A program made the translations under genes and the position numbers. A stretch of 64,000 nucleotides of DNA, taken from positions 11,225,700-11,289,699 of the forward strand of contig OW285191.1 in assembly GCA_935421135.1 (NCBI GenBank), in the 5' to 3' direction. This document shows, one piece after another, positions 39,572-52,100 of this stretch. The DNA comes from Bugulina stolonifera (taxonomy: Eukaryota; Bryozoa; Gymnolaemata; Cheilostomatida; Bugulidae). Numbering within the stretch: position 1 is the first letter of the stretch; each line of letters starts with the position of its first letter. The notes beneath the pieces are model-generated. The model saw only the letters and a program-made list of their open reading frames with translations, was not told where the DNA came from and ran no database searches.

Positions 39572-42500
39572 ATGGAGGGTTTTCTACAGAAACTGCGCAC
39601 TTCTCTAAAGAAAGGAAGAGGCGTGTCATTACCAACAGGTGAGTAAATTTCATTCACTTCTGACCAGTTATTGTCAAACGGAGACAGGAGACATCTAAGA
39701 ACGAATACATCAATAGCACTATACCGTGTGTTATCTATAATAATTGTTTTATTGTAGATAGAAAAGCAGCTATTAATCTCCTTCTGACTACAATATTTGC
39801 TGATGATGTCAGGTAAGTTAATATATACATACATGTACATTGTATAACATGTACAATGTACATGATTGTATTGTTGTCAGTGGCTGAACTACTGCACCAT
39901 AATGGCTCTTGCTTCATGTTATATAAACATAATATTATGTAATGTTCAATTTTAACAAACAAACTGAACAGAACTTGAATTCTGTAAGTCAAGCTTTATA
40001 GGATGCGTGTATATGTACACATACGTGTACATATTATGTACACATACACGTACATAATGTGCATTTTACTAGAAGTCTGAATAAGTTTATCCCAATATTT
40101 TAATAATGAAAATCTATAACCCAACAGCCTGTTGGTTAAAATCAATCTGAACTTGGAATAGAATTATGTAAGATGTTTGATGTTTGTGTAGGTGAATAGT
40201 TTATTGATAAAAAGTATTACTAGACAGATTTGTGTTTATTTTTGTTCTCCTAATATCTGTTTTTCTCTGACGATGTTAATTTAATAGTTAATGCATTAGA
40301 AGAACTAAATTAACAAATATGTTTCTGGTTATCATTAAATAAACTCTTAAAATATTCATATACCTGTTTTTTCTTGACATTTTATTATGTGCACTACATA
40401 ATTATGCTATATAGTAATATACTCTACAGCACTCTGGATGAGTTACTCAGTTCCTCAGGATTTGATATCAACACAGTGTTTCACAGAGCCAGGAGAACGC
40501 TACCATTGGCTTGTTCACAGTAAGTAACCTTCAGTTATCCACCCAATCCCCTCTCTTCTTGTATCAACCTATTCGTTCTAGATTTCCTCTAAATACAGTA
40601 GTAGGCCTATCGCGTTACACCCAGCCTCACCAAGCTCGTCGTTGCAGAGTATGAGTATAGTTAAAGTGTCCCGTTACCAGTACCACTAGTACCACCAGTA
40701 CCACTAGTACCACTAGTACCACTAGTACCACCAGTACCACTAGTACCACTAGTACGTCTGATCAGAACACTTATTCTACCACTAGGCCATGATTACTTCC
40801 TCATTCTATCAAATCGTTCTACATGTATCACAACACAATTATTATTCAAGAATTGCTCATAGGCATGAAATGGCATGACTCCTTATCTGCCTGTGTGTCT
40901 GTCTGTGAGGTTAATGTACTGTCAGCTTTCTGACATTTCTTCTTACTACAGTATGTTATATTCAGTCAATGCCCTATTATCTTATTACTCTATAATATGC
41001 TTCTATAAGTTATAATTTCATATGTTATCAATATTCTGCTATTGGTTAAAGATAATTTAATTAATTTAGACATCATATTTATGTTATATACACAGCCTTT
41101 GTCTATATGACTACATGTATAATTTTGGCATATCTCTTTATTAACAAATGTAATAGTATTTATGTATTTTAGGGCAAATGCATACGACTGTCTTTGCCTA
41201 TTGATCAAGAAAGGTGCCGATGTGAATGTCCCCGATGTTTCTGGTACGACAGCTTTCCTCGCTGCCTGTCGTAATGGTCATAGACGTATAGTCAAGAAAC
41301 TGATATCACTTAAACAAATTGATATTAGCTGTAAGGACATGTCTGGACTCACTGGGGTATGTACATGTCTATCAACAGAAAGTATTGTTAGTTTAATATT
41401 ACTTTATATTATCGTGATTTGCTATTAGTACTTGTTACTGATAGATTTATGATTATATATACTATGTACATACATGATATTTACTTCTACTTTCATAAAC
41501 TTACCTTTCCAAAGCAGATATTCACTTGTAATGTTATGAATTATCATGCTGTAATGTGTACATAAAGTGGTTGTAATGGAACAGGTACACTGGATGGCCA
41601 GCAGTGGTAGAATTGAATGTCTCTCGGACTCCGTCTCCTATATAAAGGATATCGACATGTTAGATGAGCAGGGTCAGACCCCACTACATGTAGCTGCTAA
41701 GAACGGGCACATCAAGGTATCTTACTATTACATGTGTATTACTGTGCGAGTCTGTTTTTATTATTTAGTTTACATGCTGTCTAATGAGGCTTTAAGTGGA
41801 ATAGTGGTGTTGGCTACTGAGTGTTTTAAAAAAGTTGTTTGGAAAACACTCATTTCCCTAATGCCAGTACTCTTTGCAGATTGACATTTTGATATGTTAA
41901 AAAGGTTAGGATTTTTCAATTCTATCATTTTCTAACATCCAGTTGCTAACTGACAATTTTCTAAACTGCCTGAAATTCATTTCTAGGCAATAGAGCTGCT
42001 GATAGAGCATAAGGCAGACATTAACAAAGCAGCAAACTCTGGGGACACTCCACTACACTTTGCATGTAGTAACGGGCAGTTACCAGGGCTCCAACTTCTT
42101 ATGAATAAGGGCGCAGTTTATAAGGCTAACCATAAGAAACAATACCCTATAGAGATGGCTGTTGAGGCGGATCATGTTGGTATTGTGAAGTTATTGGTCG
42201 AACATAACCGTGACCTCATAACCCCTCTTACAGAACTTACAATCCTGGACAGGGTCAACGAAGAAAAGGTTAGATTTATCAAATACATACATTACATGTA
42301 GATATGCAATACTATTCCTATTTCAATATAATAGAAGATTGTTCATAATTAACTTTAGGTTCAGTTCCATCACCACCTAGTCTATCTTACTTGAGGAGAG
42401 TCCTAGTCCACGATTATCTCATGTAATATGGAGTTGTTCTCTCTCAATTTGTACTAATATAGAGAGGACAACTCAAAGTATAGTCAGTGACTACTATTTA

Positions 42501-45500
42501 GGAATGCCCATGTACATGTAACTCAACTATATTGTATATTGGCATGTGTCGGTAGAAGATATAATCATGTAGTCCTTTAACAAGTAGTTTTCATATTAGA
42601 TCTATTTTAGAATAACTGCTGTAGCAAGGTGGTGACTGTACAAGTTTGTCTTATGACCAGATATGATCACTTTGTGCTCCCTTGTATTATTATATCTAAT
42701 TGTTACCAGGTAACAAGTTCATACTCTCTTCATTGTAGATACTGGCTGTCTTACAAGCTATTACTAAGGACTTTGACTGTACAGACGAAGTGTTAGTTAA
42801 ACTGGCTGACATGGCTACTAATGCAGGCCTCAAATTACTCACCCCATTCAGTATTATGGATATAGAACTGTTTGCCTTGATGAGGTGTATCAATGTGCTG
42901 ACTGGTCTGTGTAGACATGCCACAACTCATCAAATCCGACTAGTACAGCAGGTGCTTTTTATTACTATCCATAGAACTCTATGATTAGGGTCTGACTAGT
43001 ACAGCATGTACTTCTTCTTGTGATGTATACTACTCTGTGGTTACATCAGGTGGTTCTTGTGTCACCGTAATATTGACTATGTGTATTGTGGTAGTAAGAC
43101 ATGTAGGTTCAACCATTCTTATGGGTGTATTTTGTCATTTCCTGTCATTCATTTTTATTAAGTTATGAATTGTAGCCTGTAATGCTGTTATGTTTTTGTT
43201 ATATTATATATATCCCTATCTTCTGGGCTTAGCCTCTTGCTGATGTCTGGAGCTCTATGGAAGGCTGGTTTAATCTCTTGTCTGAAAAGATGATGCATCT
43301 ACCAGAGGCGGTAGAATCTCTCTCAGTAGAGGATGACTGTCCAGAAGACAGCAATATCACCGGCAATAGTACCATAGAAACTAGCGGTGACTCAACCAAT
43401 AGCTGCTCTGTAACCAGTAGCGGAGACACACGACTTACTGACTCTACCTGCAGTGGCTCAAGTGGAACCAGCAATAAATCACAGTCTTCCTCTCGAAACC
43501 GGGGTGTGTTTTGGTGTCCGTTTAAAACAGTGATATACTTGTAAACATGGAGCTGCTTTCAGTATCAACTGTTGATGTGTTTCTACCAGCATAGCCAATG
43601 GTATTGTGGACATCACAATGATAGAAACGTTACATTAAATGAAACCGATTTTGGTGATTGGTGCATTAACCTCTGCTTTACTATTGACAACAGAAAGAAA
43701 TATCAAATGATGTCCTACATGTACATGTGACCTTTATCTACACATGTACATCGGATCTGCATTATAAAATAGTATGTTTATGTTAATTTATGTTCAGTCC
43801 AATAAAATCACACCTCGATTGATGTTTGGATTTTCTGGCAAATTCTTAGAGAAGATGAAGCGAAAATTTGTAAATGGTAGTTTTAGTTTTTGTATGAGGT
43901 GTTATCAAGTGATGTTCTAATTGTTGTTTTTATTATTAGATGTAGAGCTCTGCACAATCTGCCCAAGGATATCATGTGTTATTCAAGCCTTCTACTTTGT
44001 ATCACTGTTGGGTTGTGGTAAGGAGGGAACAATTCCGGACAGCTTCCTCCAGTTTATCGAGGCTCATGAAGATGAAGTAGAGTTCTTAATTAAGAGGTTA
44101 GTTGTCGCGCTTGTCACTCATCAATTTACTGTACCAATAAGGGACAATACAACATCTACATGTATAGCAGAAGACAACTAGTCTACCGAATGGAATGTAG
44201 CCTAAACTCTGCAATGACCATGTGGGTGTAAGAAAAATATACTGTTGCACCCTTTTGTAATTGACTACACGGAGATGCAAAATTATTTCTTAGTTTATGA
44301 ACTCCGGTCAGCCCAAGTTGAAGGACATCACACTGACATTTATTGTTATGGCTCTGGTTTACGTTGGGACAACTTGACTAGTGAGGTTCTTCAATTCCAT
44401 TCGTGACGCACACTACAGCACCTTTTTTTCAGTCTGATGGGGTTGTTAGTGGCTTGTGATAAGGTAAGATAACGTGTTTATCAAGTCTCATTGCACCAGT
44501 GTTTAGATCGAAGCATAATAATATACAGATTTACCTTTCCAGGACCCCGAGTGATTTATTTGACAACTTTGACTTCCTGTTAACAAGCAACAAGTTGAAT
44601 CATCGATTCTTTAAATTTATCAAGATTCAGGTGAGTGTTTTTACTCTTATATACATTGTATATGTAGCTACGTGGTGGTCCAGCCATCAACGCCAGCATG
44701 TCGTTAGTACCCGATCAACCAATGGCTCACTGTCATGCTTCCTTTACTTCAACCAAAGCAAACTATGTATTTATTTTTTTTAATTTTACATTTGTAGCCA
44801 TTCAGTGTTAGGAAGAGCTGGTTCCATAAGAATATCGAGTCAAAGTCAACTGGCATATACTCCCCAGGTAGTATGGAGGACATGCTCGTAGCCAGAAGTT
44901 CTCTCTTTTCCAGCAGCTGCCATCAACTGCTGAGGAGAGATCCGAACGACCTCAAGAAAAATCTAGTTATTCGATTTGAGGGCGAGGATGGTATGGTGGG
45001 TGGTCAATTGCTAGCGTTATGTCGTTATAACTAGATATTCGAACTGCTACAATTAGCGTAATGTTGCTAATTCTTCATTGTAGTGAAGTATAAAATATGT
45101 CACTACTATGAAGAATTATTATAGTGTAGCCGACTATTTATTGTGCTCTCTAGTGCTTGACCATCTAAGAACTTTACTTGTATATCTTTCACACAGCCTT
45201 GGTTCTTAATTGCAGGGTCCTGGTGTGTTAAGGGAATGGTTTGATGCCCTGTCACAAGAACTGCTCAACCCTAACTACGCACTCTTTACTGTCTCACCAG
45301 ATGGCGCCACCTTTCAACCCAATCCAATGTCATTTGTCAATCCCGATCACCTGAATTATTTCAACTTTGCTGGACAGATCATTGGTCTGGCTTTGTACCA
45401 CCACCAGCTGGTTAATGTCTATTTTACTAGAAGCTTCTACAAGCACATTTTAGGTAATAACTGTCTTTATAATTACTTTTTGTCGTTCTAATAATCTAAT

Positions 45501-48335
45501 ACACTGTCATTCATCGACAATACATTTTACACTTTGGACTGATAGCAGATAGAACACCAACTCTCAAAGTTCTAAAGTCATTGTACCTGATGAGACGATG
45601 GTCCTTCTTGTATGTAATCTGGAAAGTAACTAACACAGTAATATTACAAGTGGACTGACTTTGTGAAGGAGCTAGCTTTACAACCAGTTCGGTTAAATTG
45701 TGACATGCCTGTAAGTTTGCTGTTTATACATGTATAATGTTCCAATGATGGCATCTACTTTCTTTTTAGGGATTCCTGTAAACTATCGAGACATTGAATC
45801 TATCGACCCTGAATACTTCAAAAATTTACAGTGGATCTTAGACAATGATATTACAGATCTCGGTCTAGATTTAACTTTTGCCATAGAAGCCAACAACTTT
45901 GGAGCTCAAGAGTTGACTGAGCTAAAGCCTGGAGGTGCAAAGATCTCTGTAACAGACGATAATAAGGTATTTTGCATCTCATATCTGTCTGTCTGCCTGC
46001 CTGCCCGCCCGCCCGTCCGTCTGTCTGTATCGATATATCTTATTCTGACCACCAAGTACTGCATGCTACTCCATCTAGTTCCAACTATCTGCGTCCATAA
46101 AACTGTAGGTTTTTTACTGTCCATGTGGATAGCATCATTGCTGTAAATAAGTTTGGTTATTGTTAGTATCCACATGCTGGTGGCGTATTGTGCAGGCTTG
46201 TATGAAGCGACACTCTTGGAGTTATCTTCACTCACCTATTTCTTGTAGAATGAATACGTACAGCTAGTAACTGAACTGAAGATGACCCGTTCTATTCAAC
46301 CTCAGATCCATAGTTTCTTGCAAGGATTCCACAAGTTTATACCCGAGGCTATGCTTAATATATTTGATGAGTATGAGCTGGTATGTCACCATACAAACTT
46401 TTAATAGATAGAATGGTTTTCGTAAATAAGCATCGTTTATAACAACATGCACATTTAGTATTACGTTTAATATAATACCATTAATATGGGTAAATCCATA
46501 TAGTATTTATTTATTTATCTTCTGCAGGAGATTTTACTATCCGGTTTACCAGACATTGACCTGAATGACTGGAAGGCTAACACAGACTATATTGGATACA
46601 GTCCTACCGATTCCACAGTCGTAGTAAGTATATACTCTATACTCCCACAGTCGTAGTAAGTATATACTCTATACTCACACAGTCGTAGTAAGTACGAGTA
46701 TTTATACTCTGTGCTCTCATCATTACTAACTGTACACTGGCCTTGTGTAGTATAACTGAATTATTGTATTCTAGTGGTTCTGGGAGATTTTGGAGGAGAT
46801 GGAGAGGGAGGAGATGGTGCAGATACTACAGTTCACAACAGGCAGGTATGTAGACTGTCAACAGAGTACATAGTAAGCTCAGGTCCATCAAATGGCCATA
46901 CAAATAAAGTTTGGGTCGTATCAGTTCAAAGTTCCTAGTTCATTTTCTGTGGGTAACTTACAGCAGCCAATTTGACTTGAACTATTGTATAGCAGAAGCA
47001 AGTGGATAATAAATGACTTTGTTGTATTTTGGAAGACCTCACTCCATTGTTTTACTTGAAAGACAACTCCTGTGAGAGGTTGGTATGACAACTCCAGATG
47101 GTGTGTTATAGAGCATAGTAATGATATAGTTGCATAAGGTGAACACAAAAGTTGCATATGTTCGGCAACAAGAATAGAATGTCATATATTATGTAGTTTG
47201 AAGTTATCCTTTCTTAACATCAGTTGTAAGTAGATAACTCCCCTGTCTGTGATCACGCAACTACTACTATTCTATATACTTGTAGCTGGTAATCACCAGG
47301 TTTAAATGTGTGTGTTGATCTTACTATACAGCTCAAGAGTTCCGTTTGGTGGGTTCTGTCACTTGAGAGGAGGAGAGGCTGAGCAGAAGTTTACCATCAG
47401 TGAAGTGAGATTGTCTGACAGAGAGAGACTTCCGTCTGCTAGCACCTGGTAAGTGTCCCTGTCTACCAGACTATCTAGTGGGGCGGTTGTCATCTGATGT
47501 ATATGGTGATACACAGTTGTTCAGCATCCAACCACTTCATCACAGTCAGTGTATATGTGAGCTGAATGAAGTACCACCATGTGATATGTCTGTCGGCTAT
47601 TTGGTGGTCCTCAGCAAACTAGGTTAAAATTTTTACATTTTCCCATAGCAGAAAATCGCTCTAAGTGCACATGCTATGGATTGTAGCGCAACAACTGGTA
47701 GAGCATTCATATTAATTAAATAATATTTTATAATGAAAGCAACATTTATATTTTTTTCTGCCTCCAGGCAGGTCCCTCGACTCTTCAAACTTCTGCTGTC
47801 CTCTTCAAACTAAGATATTTCATTCCTTTTTGTATATCATCTATCATATCATCTTTCTCTTTCTCCCTCTGTGTCGTTTCATATCCATACTTCCTTCAAT
47901 GGCATCCTTCACATTCACGTGTATATAACACACCACAAAATCTGGCAATGCCATTCTTCACATTCACGTATATATAATACACCACAACATCTGGAGACAA
48001 TGTAAATATAAGATTCCCTGATATGTCTGAACTAATACATAGCACATTATTTTTTGCACTTTTTATTTGTTCCGTATCCAAGTATCAAATGTCTGTGCTC
48101 ATTAGACATTAAACCTCCCTGGGGGCTGTTAGAACCGCTTTTTTAGTATCCTATACACATCGTAATTGTATATTATATGATACCCTTCTACATCTACAAT
48201 GTAGAATGTACTAATGCATGAATTGCTTTGTTTAGTGTCAACATGCTCAAGCTACCTGCTTATGAAAGTAAGGAGAGACTGAAAACTTGTTTGAAACTGT
48301 CTTTGGAAAATTGTACTGGATTCGGAGTTGCCTAA
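39572..48335 (+). CDS. HACE1: HACE1, ankyrin-repeat HECT-domain E3 ubiquitin ligase
   Basis: HACE1 ubiquitinates targets such as active Rac1. Nineteen exons: 39572-39638, 39758-39812, 40430-40519, 41173-41356, 41585-41716, 41987-42268, 42739-42951, 43233-43505, 43798-43876, 43940-44096, 44543-44630, 44798-44995, 45216-45453, 45770-45966, 46249-46380, 46528-46623, 46775-46845, 47332-47448, 48236-48335. Phases agree throughout. The product is about 922 residues; human HACE1 is 909. Ankyrin repeats span about residues 60-255 ([50 protein letters not shown]; none continuous beyond those words). Exon 8 is a Ser/Thr-rich linker. The HECT domain covers about 587-922: [58 protein letters not shown]. 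The catalytic Cys (about residue 890, STC then VNMLKLP) is conserved and its codon is split by the last intron. The end of exon 8 (GT at 43506) is the least certain border. Confidence 0.96.
40012..40062. repeat. Imperfect palindromic TACACATACG/TGTACAT tract
   Basis: Alternating GTACAC, CATACGTGTACAT and GTACACATACACGTACAT blocks form an imperfect inverted repeat in HACE1 intron 2. A similar ACATGTACA cluster is at 39828-39870. Confidence 0.55.
40676..40757 (+). repeat. 9-bp tandem repeat in HACE1 intron 3
   Basis: About nine copies of ACCACTAGT or ACCACCAGT follow each other. The repeat is intronic, about 155 bp after the exon 3 donor, and not in contact with it. Confidence 0.8.
42428..42480. 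repeat. Short foldback element, copy 1
   Basis: GGAGTTGTTCTCTCTCAATT and, about 10 bp later, AGAGAGGACAACTC form an inverted pair. A related hairpin is at 49823-49876. It lies in HACE1 intron 6. Confidence 0.5.
45984..46032 (+). repeat. CTGT/CTGC/CCGC pyrimidine-rich tetranucleotide repeat
   Basis: Successive CTGT, CTGC, CCGC and CCGT tetramers occur in HACE1 intron 14, about 20 bp after the donor. It is a polypyrimidine simple repeat. Confidence 0.8.
46610..46712 (+). repeat. Tandem repeat copying the HACE1 exon 16 splice donor (32-bp unit)
   Basis: Exon 16 ends at 46623 in CCACAGTCGTA followed by GTAAGTATA. The block CACAGTCGTA, GTAAGTATATACTCTATACTC is present three times in tandem, and the third copy diverges after GTAAGTA. 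Each copy retains the full donor. The unit is 32 bp, not a multiple of three, and an in-frame TAG appears in the second copy, so use of a later donor would truncate the HECT domain. Confidence 0.85.
47891..47998 (+). repeat. Direct repeat of about 50 bp in HACE1 intron 18
   Basis: A block containing TTCACATTCACGT, ATATA, ACACCACAA and ATCTGG occurs twice in tandem with a few differences. Confidence 0.75.
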
Positions 48336-49110
48336 CTAACCACTTGTCTTCAACCAGTCACTATCCGTACAATATATATCTCTGAGAGAATCCCGGGAGA
48401 GGGCAAGTTCTATACTCCATGTAAATTGCTCATAATTATGTGTATGGAGTTGATATTTTTGTGCATACCAGTCAGCCCAAAGAAGAAATTGTTTTCTTCC
48501 CATATATTCAATATTCATGTATTTGAAATACCCATATCTCTATTTTTTCTTGTGCTATATTTTGTATCATGTTGTTTTACAATTCTGGTAGTTTATTTTT
48601 AATCACTCAAATTCTAGTGGCTCTTCCAGGATCCTCCTGACTCGTAGAGTATTACATGCCATGTACAAGTGTATAATACAGTATAATATACATGTACATA
48701 CATGTACATGTCATGTAAAAGTGTATAATATAGTATATTTACATGTCATGTACACTGTGTGTATATATAGTTTATACACTGTCTTACACTTGATACTAGC
48801 TCTATATAATTATATAGTTTCTATACTTGCATGCACATGTGCTGTTAGCAGAAGATATACATGTACATTATGAATCAAACACATTCTGATATTAATAGTC
48901 TTGAATATTTGGAGTAGATTTTGCATGTGTAATCTTTGAAAGTATATTTTTATTATTTACATAAATACAAAAATATTTAAAATAAAAATGGAACATCCCA
49001 GTCAGTTATAATTTTTACAGTTTGTACATGGGTTAGATGTAATTGTAATGTATCTCATGGCAGTTAACCTCAATCTTGATTGGGTGTGAAGTGACCAATC
49101 AGAGAAGCCG
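48336..49110. other. 3' UTRs between HACE1 and CRNKL1 (tail-to-tail)
   Basis: No gene is seen. A tract at 48660-48740 is rich in repeated TACATGTACAT and TGTAAAAGTGTATAATA blocks. On the minus strand AATAAA occurs at about 48949-48954, suitably placed as the CRNKL1 polyadenylation signal about 160 bp after its stop. Confidence 0.5.
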
Positions 49111-52100
49111 TTATTCATCTGCTTCTTGAGGTTTCTTAAGTTTCCATTGCTTAGCTTTTTCCAGCAGTTTGAGATTGGGCTGTGCACTAGCATCATCAGG
49201 GAATATATAATCAAAATATTCCTCCCACCCAGCATCCGTCTGCAAATAAAAGGATTGTATTACATAATAGATGTTTGGGTGTTGCCCCATCGTGGGTTGA
49301 AAAATATATAAAGACAAAGAACTACTAAGTGCAAGCTCAACTGAACATGAGTATGCGAGTTCACATATACAGTGTGTGTCAAGATCTACGTTCATTCTCA
49401 CAGCATTTCTTTAACAATAATGCAGGTTGATACGATTCATAAATATCAACTGTATTTATGCTTCACTGTAAAAATAGCATTACTTCTGTAATCTTCTGTA
49501 AACTTTGGTAGTTAAATTTGTAAGTTTTGCAACATCTACCAATCGCCTGTCTACCCCTTCAGTTATATTATAAGCACATACATACAATGTAGATAAGAGT
49601 AATAAACAACTTACTCCGTCTTCTGTAGTGATTTTCCTTCTTTTCTTGATCTTCTTTGGCATCAGTTTATTTACATCTTCCTGGCTCTGGTCATCGCCAT
49701 AATCAAACTGAACACACAAATAATTTGTTTTTATAACATATTAGTTCCATGGAAAGGCAACTCTGAGAGTTCAATCCATTGTGTTAGTACACAAGTCATG
49801 TACATTTGGATCATTCATTATAATAAGGAGTTGTCCTTTCCCAGAGAGGAAAAACAATTGAGAGAGGACAACTTCGCATTATGACACATTTGACACATAG
49901 TTGTAAGTATTTACTACTACACCGAGTAAATATGGTTCAATACAATAACATTGTGTCTACTACTAATAGCAAATATAATGGTGTGACACATAACTATGCC
50001 CACACGTAATTTTTATATAGTTGCCCAGTATATACAATGTATAACATCAAACAGTACATAAAAAGTACATTTGTATGTATCTCACCTCATGTGTTTTCCA
50101 CGCTTCTAGCACCATCATTCTCTCCTCCTTAGCCTCAGTGTTTTCCTTTAAAGTATTATTAGCTTTCCTGTACACCTCCCTAGCCTTAGCTACACAATCG
50201 TCCTCTCCTGTTGTCATCTCAAACTGGGCGTAACTGAGCCACACCTGGTGAAACAGTGCTTGGTGTAGATCACAGGCCATTTATACATAATAAGTTTCAT
50301 TATAACCCAGCAATACTATATCTTGAAACTAGCAAGTATGGATGAATAACTACATGCACATGCTACCCCAAACTCTATGGGTGTAATTTATATCAAGATA
50401 AAGACACTGCAGTGGGTAGAATATACTAAACCCCGCTACTGATTTACAAGAACAAAACTATAAAAATCACCACCTCCAGTCAACCACCTTAATGTACCAC
50501 CTCCAGTCACCCACCTTAATGTACCACCTCCAGTCACCCACCTTAATGTACCACCTCCAGTCACCCACCTTAATGTACCACCTCCAGTCACCCACCTTAA
50601 TGTATCACATCCAGTCACCCACCTTAATGTGCCGCCTCCAGTCACCCACCTTAATGTACCGCCTCCAGTCACCCACCTTAATGTACCACCTCCAGTCACC
50701 CACCTTAATGTACCACCTCCAGTCACCCACCTTAATGTGCCGCCTCCAGTCACCCACCTTAATGTGCCGCCTCCAGTCACCCACCTTAATGTACCGCCTC
50801 CAGTCACCCACCTTAATGTGCCGTGTTCTCTCTAGTAGCAGCTCATACAGTTTCCTAGTATTTTCATATTCCTCTAGCTCAATCTCAAAGTCTATATAAC
50901 TCTTCCACAGTACCTAAACAGGAAGTCAACAAATTCTAATCATAGAACACTGTGATTAGTTATTATAACAGCGCTAATTTACTTGATGCATACAAACGAT
51001 GCTCATCAAAGTGTGCACAATATTACATGATGCGATAATACCCTTTATTTTACTCCTAGTTATATAATAGCCATGTACACTTTTTTCTGAAATTATCGGA
51101 CAGTTTCACCATTATTTATAATAATATTATAATAATATGTATAATTTAATTTAAAATCACATATCACAAGAGGACTTCATTCTCATTACTGTAGTGAATG
51201 ACACTTGGAAGCTTTAGCCCTTACCCTGCGCTATGCAAGTAAATTTATCAATGTAAATACAACTACATGTATAATGTACACTGTACAAGCAAACAATTGA
51301 CAGTTATTTTTGGGTAAATCACAATTAAAATCAGCCATGTCAGTGATGCAGAGAAAATTCACTGAAGATTTAACTTATTAGGAAACGAGATTTTATAGCG
51401 GACCGGAACCAATGACTCACTCACCTCTGGCATGTCTAGTCTAGGCTGTTGTATAGCTAAGTTATATATAGCTCGAGCTCTCTCATTCTCCCCAAGGATA
51501 GTTTCGAGCTCAGAGAACTTGATCCAAGTTGTACAGTTCTCGGAGTTGTATTCTAAGAACTTCTGGTAGAGTATTCTACATCTTTCAAATTCCCTCAGCT
51601 GTATCTCAAGCTCTATGTATGCCCTAAACAGTTTGTCCTTAGGGCATTTACCTATAGCCACTCCCTGTAGTACAAGTAGAATGTGATGATTCAATGTTTG
51701 TAACATTAACCAGACAAGGGAAACGGAATATCAGTCCGATACATAATATACCACTGGAGGATGTAATATCTCACACTCACTTGATTCTGGCATATCTTTC
51801 TATTTACATGTTAGAAATATAATACTAGTTGAATATACATTGTGTGTTTGTTACAAGTATATCGACAGAAAGTCTAAATTCCTACTGTATAGGTACAAAT
51901 TCTTTATATTCGATCACAACTGCAGCGCCCTTGACAGTCTGGAGGTAAACAAGTTATTACCCTGAAACTAAATATAGGCCAAGGAGTTTTTTACGTCTCT
52001 ACCAACAAATTACTAACTGGGGATGTACATGCAATCAACTGGTAACATCTGAACAGACTTACCATTGTTTTCCTTGCTGCAGTGAGATTCTTTTGTCTGA

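Noticed and set aside
50466..50822. CRISPR-like regular repeat array
   Set aside because: The units are directly adjacent with no unique spacers, and the locus is inside a eukaryotic gene.
50436..50899. Long open frames on both strands made of [18 protein letters not shown], and PPPVTHLN repeats
   Set aside because: They are the 27-bp minisatellite read in other frames. A repeat unit divisible by three with no stop gives open frames automatically, and the true coding strand ends at 50812.
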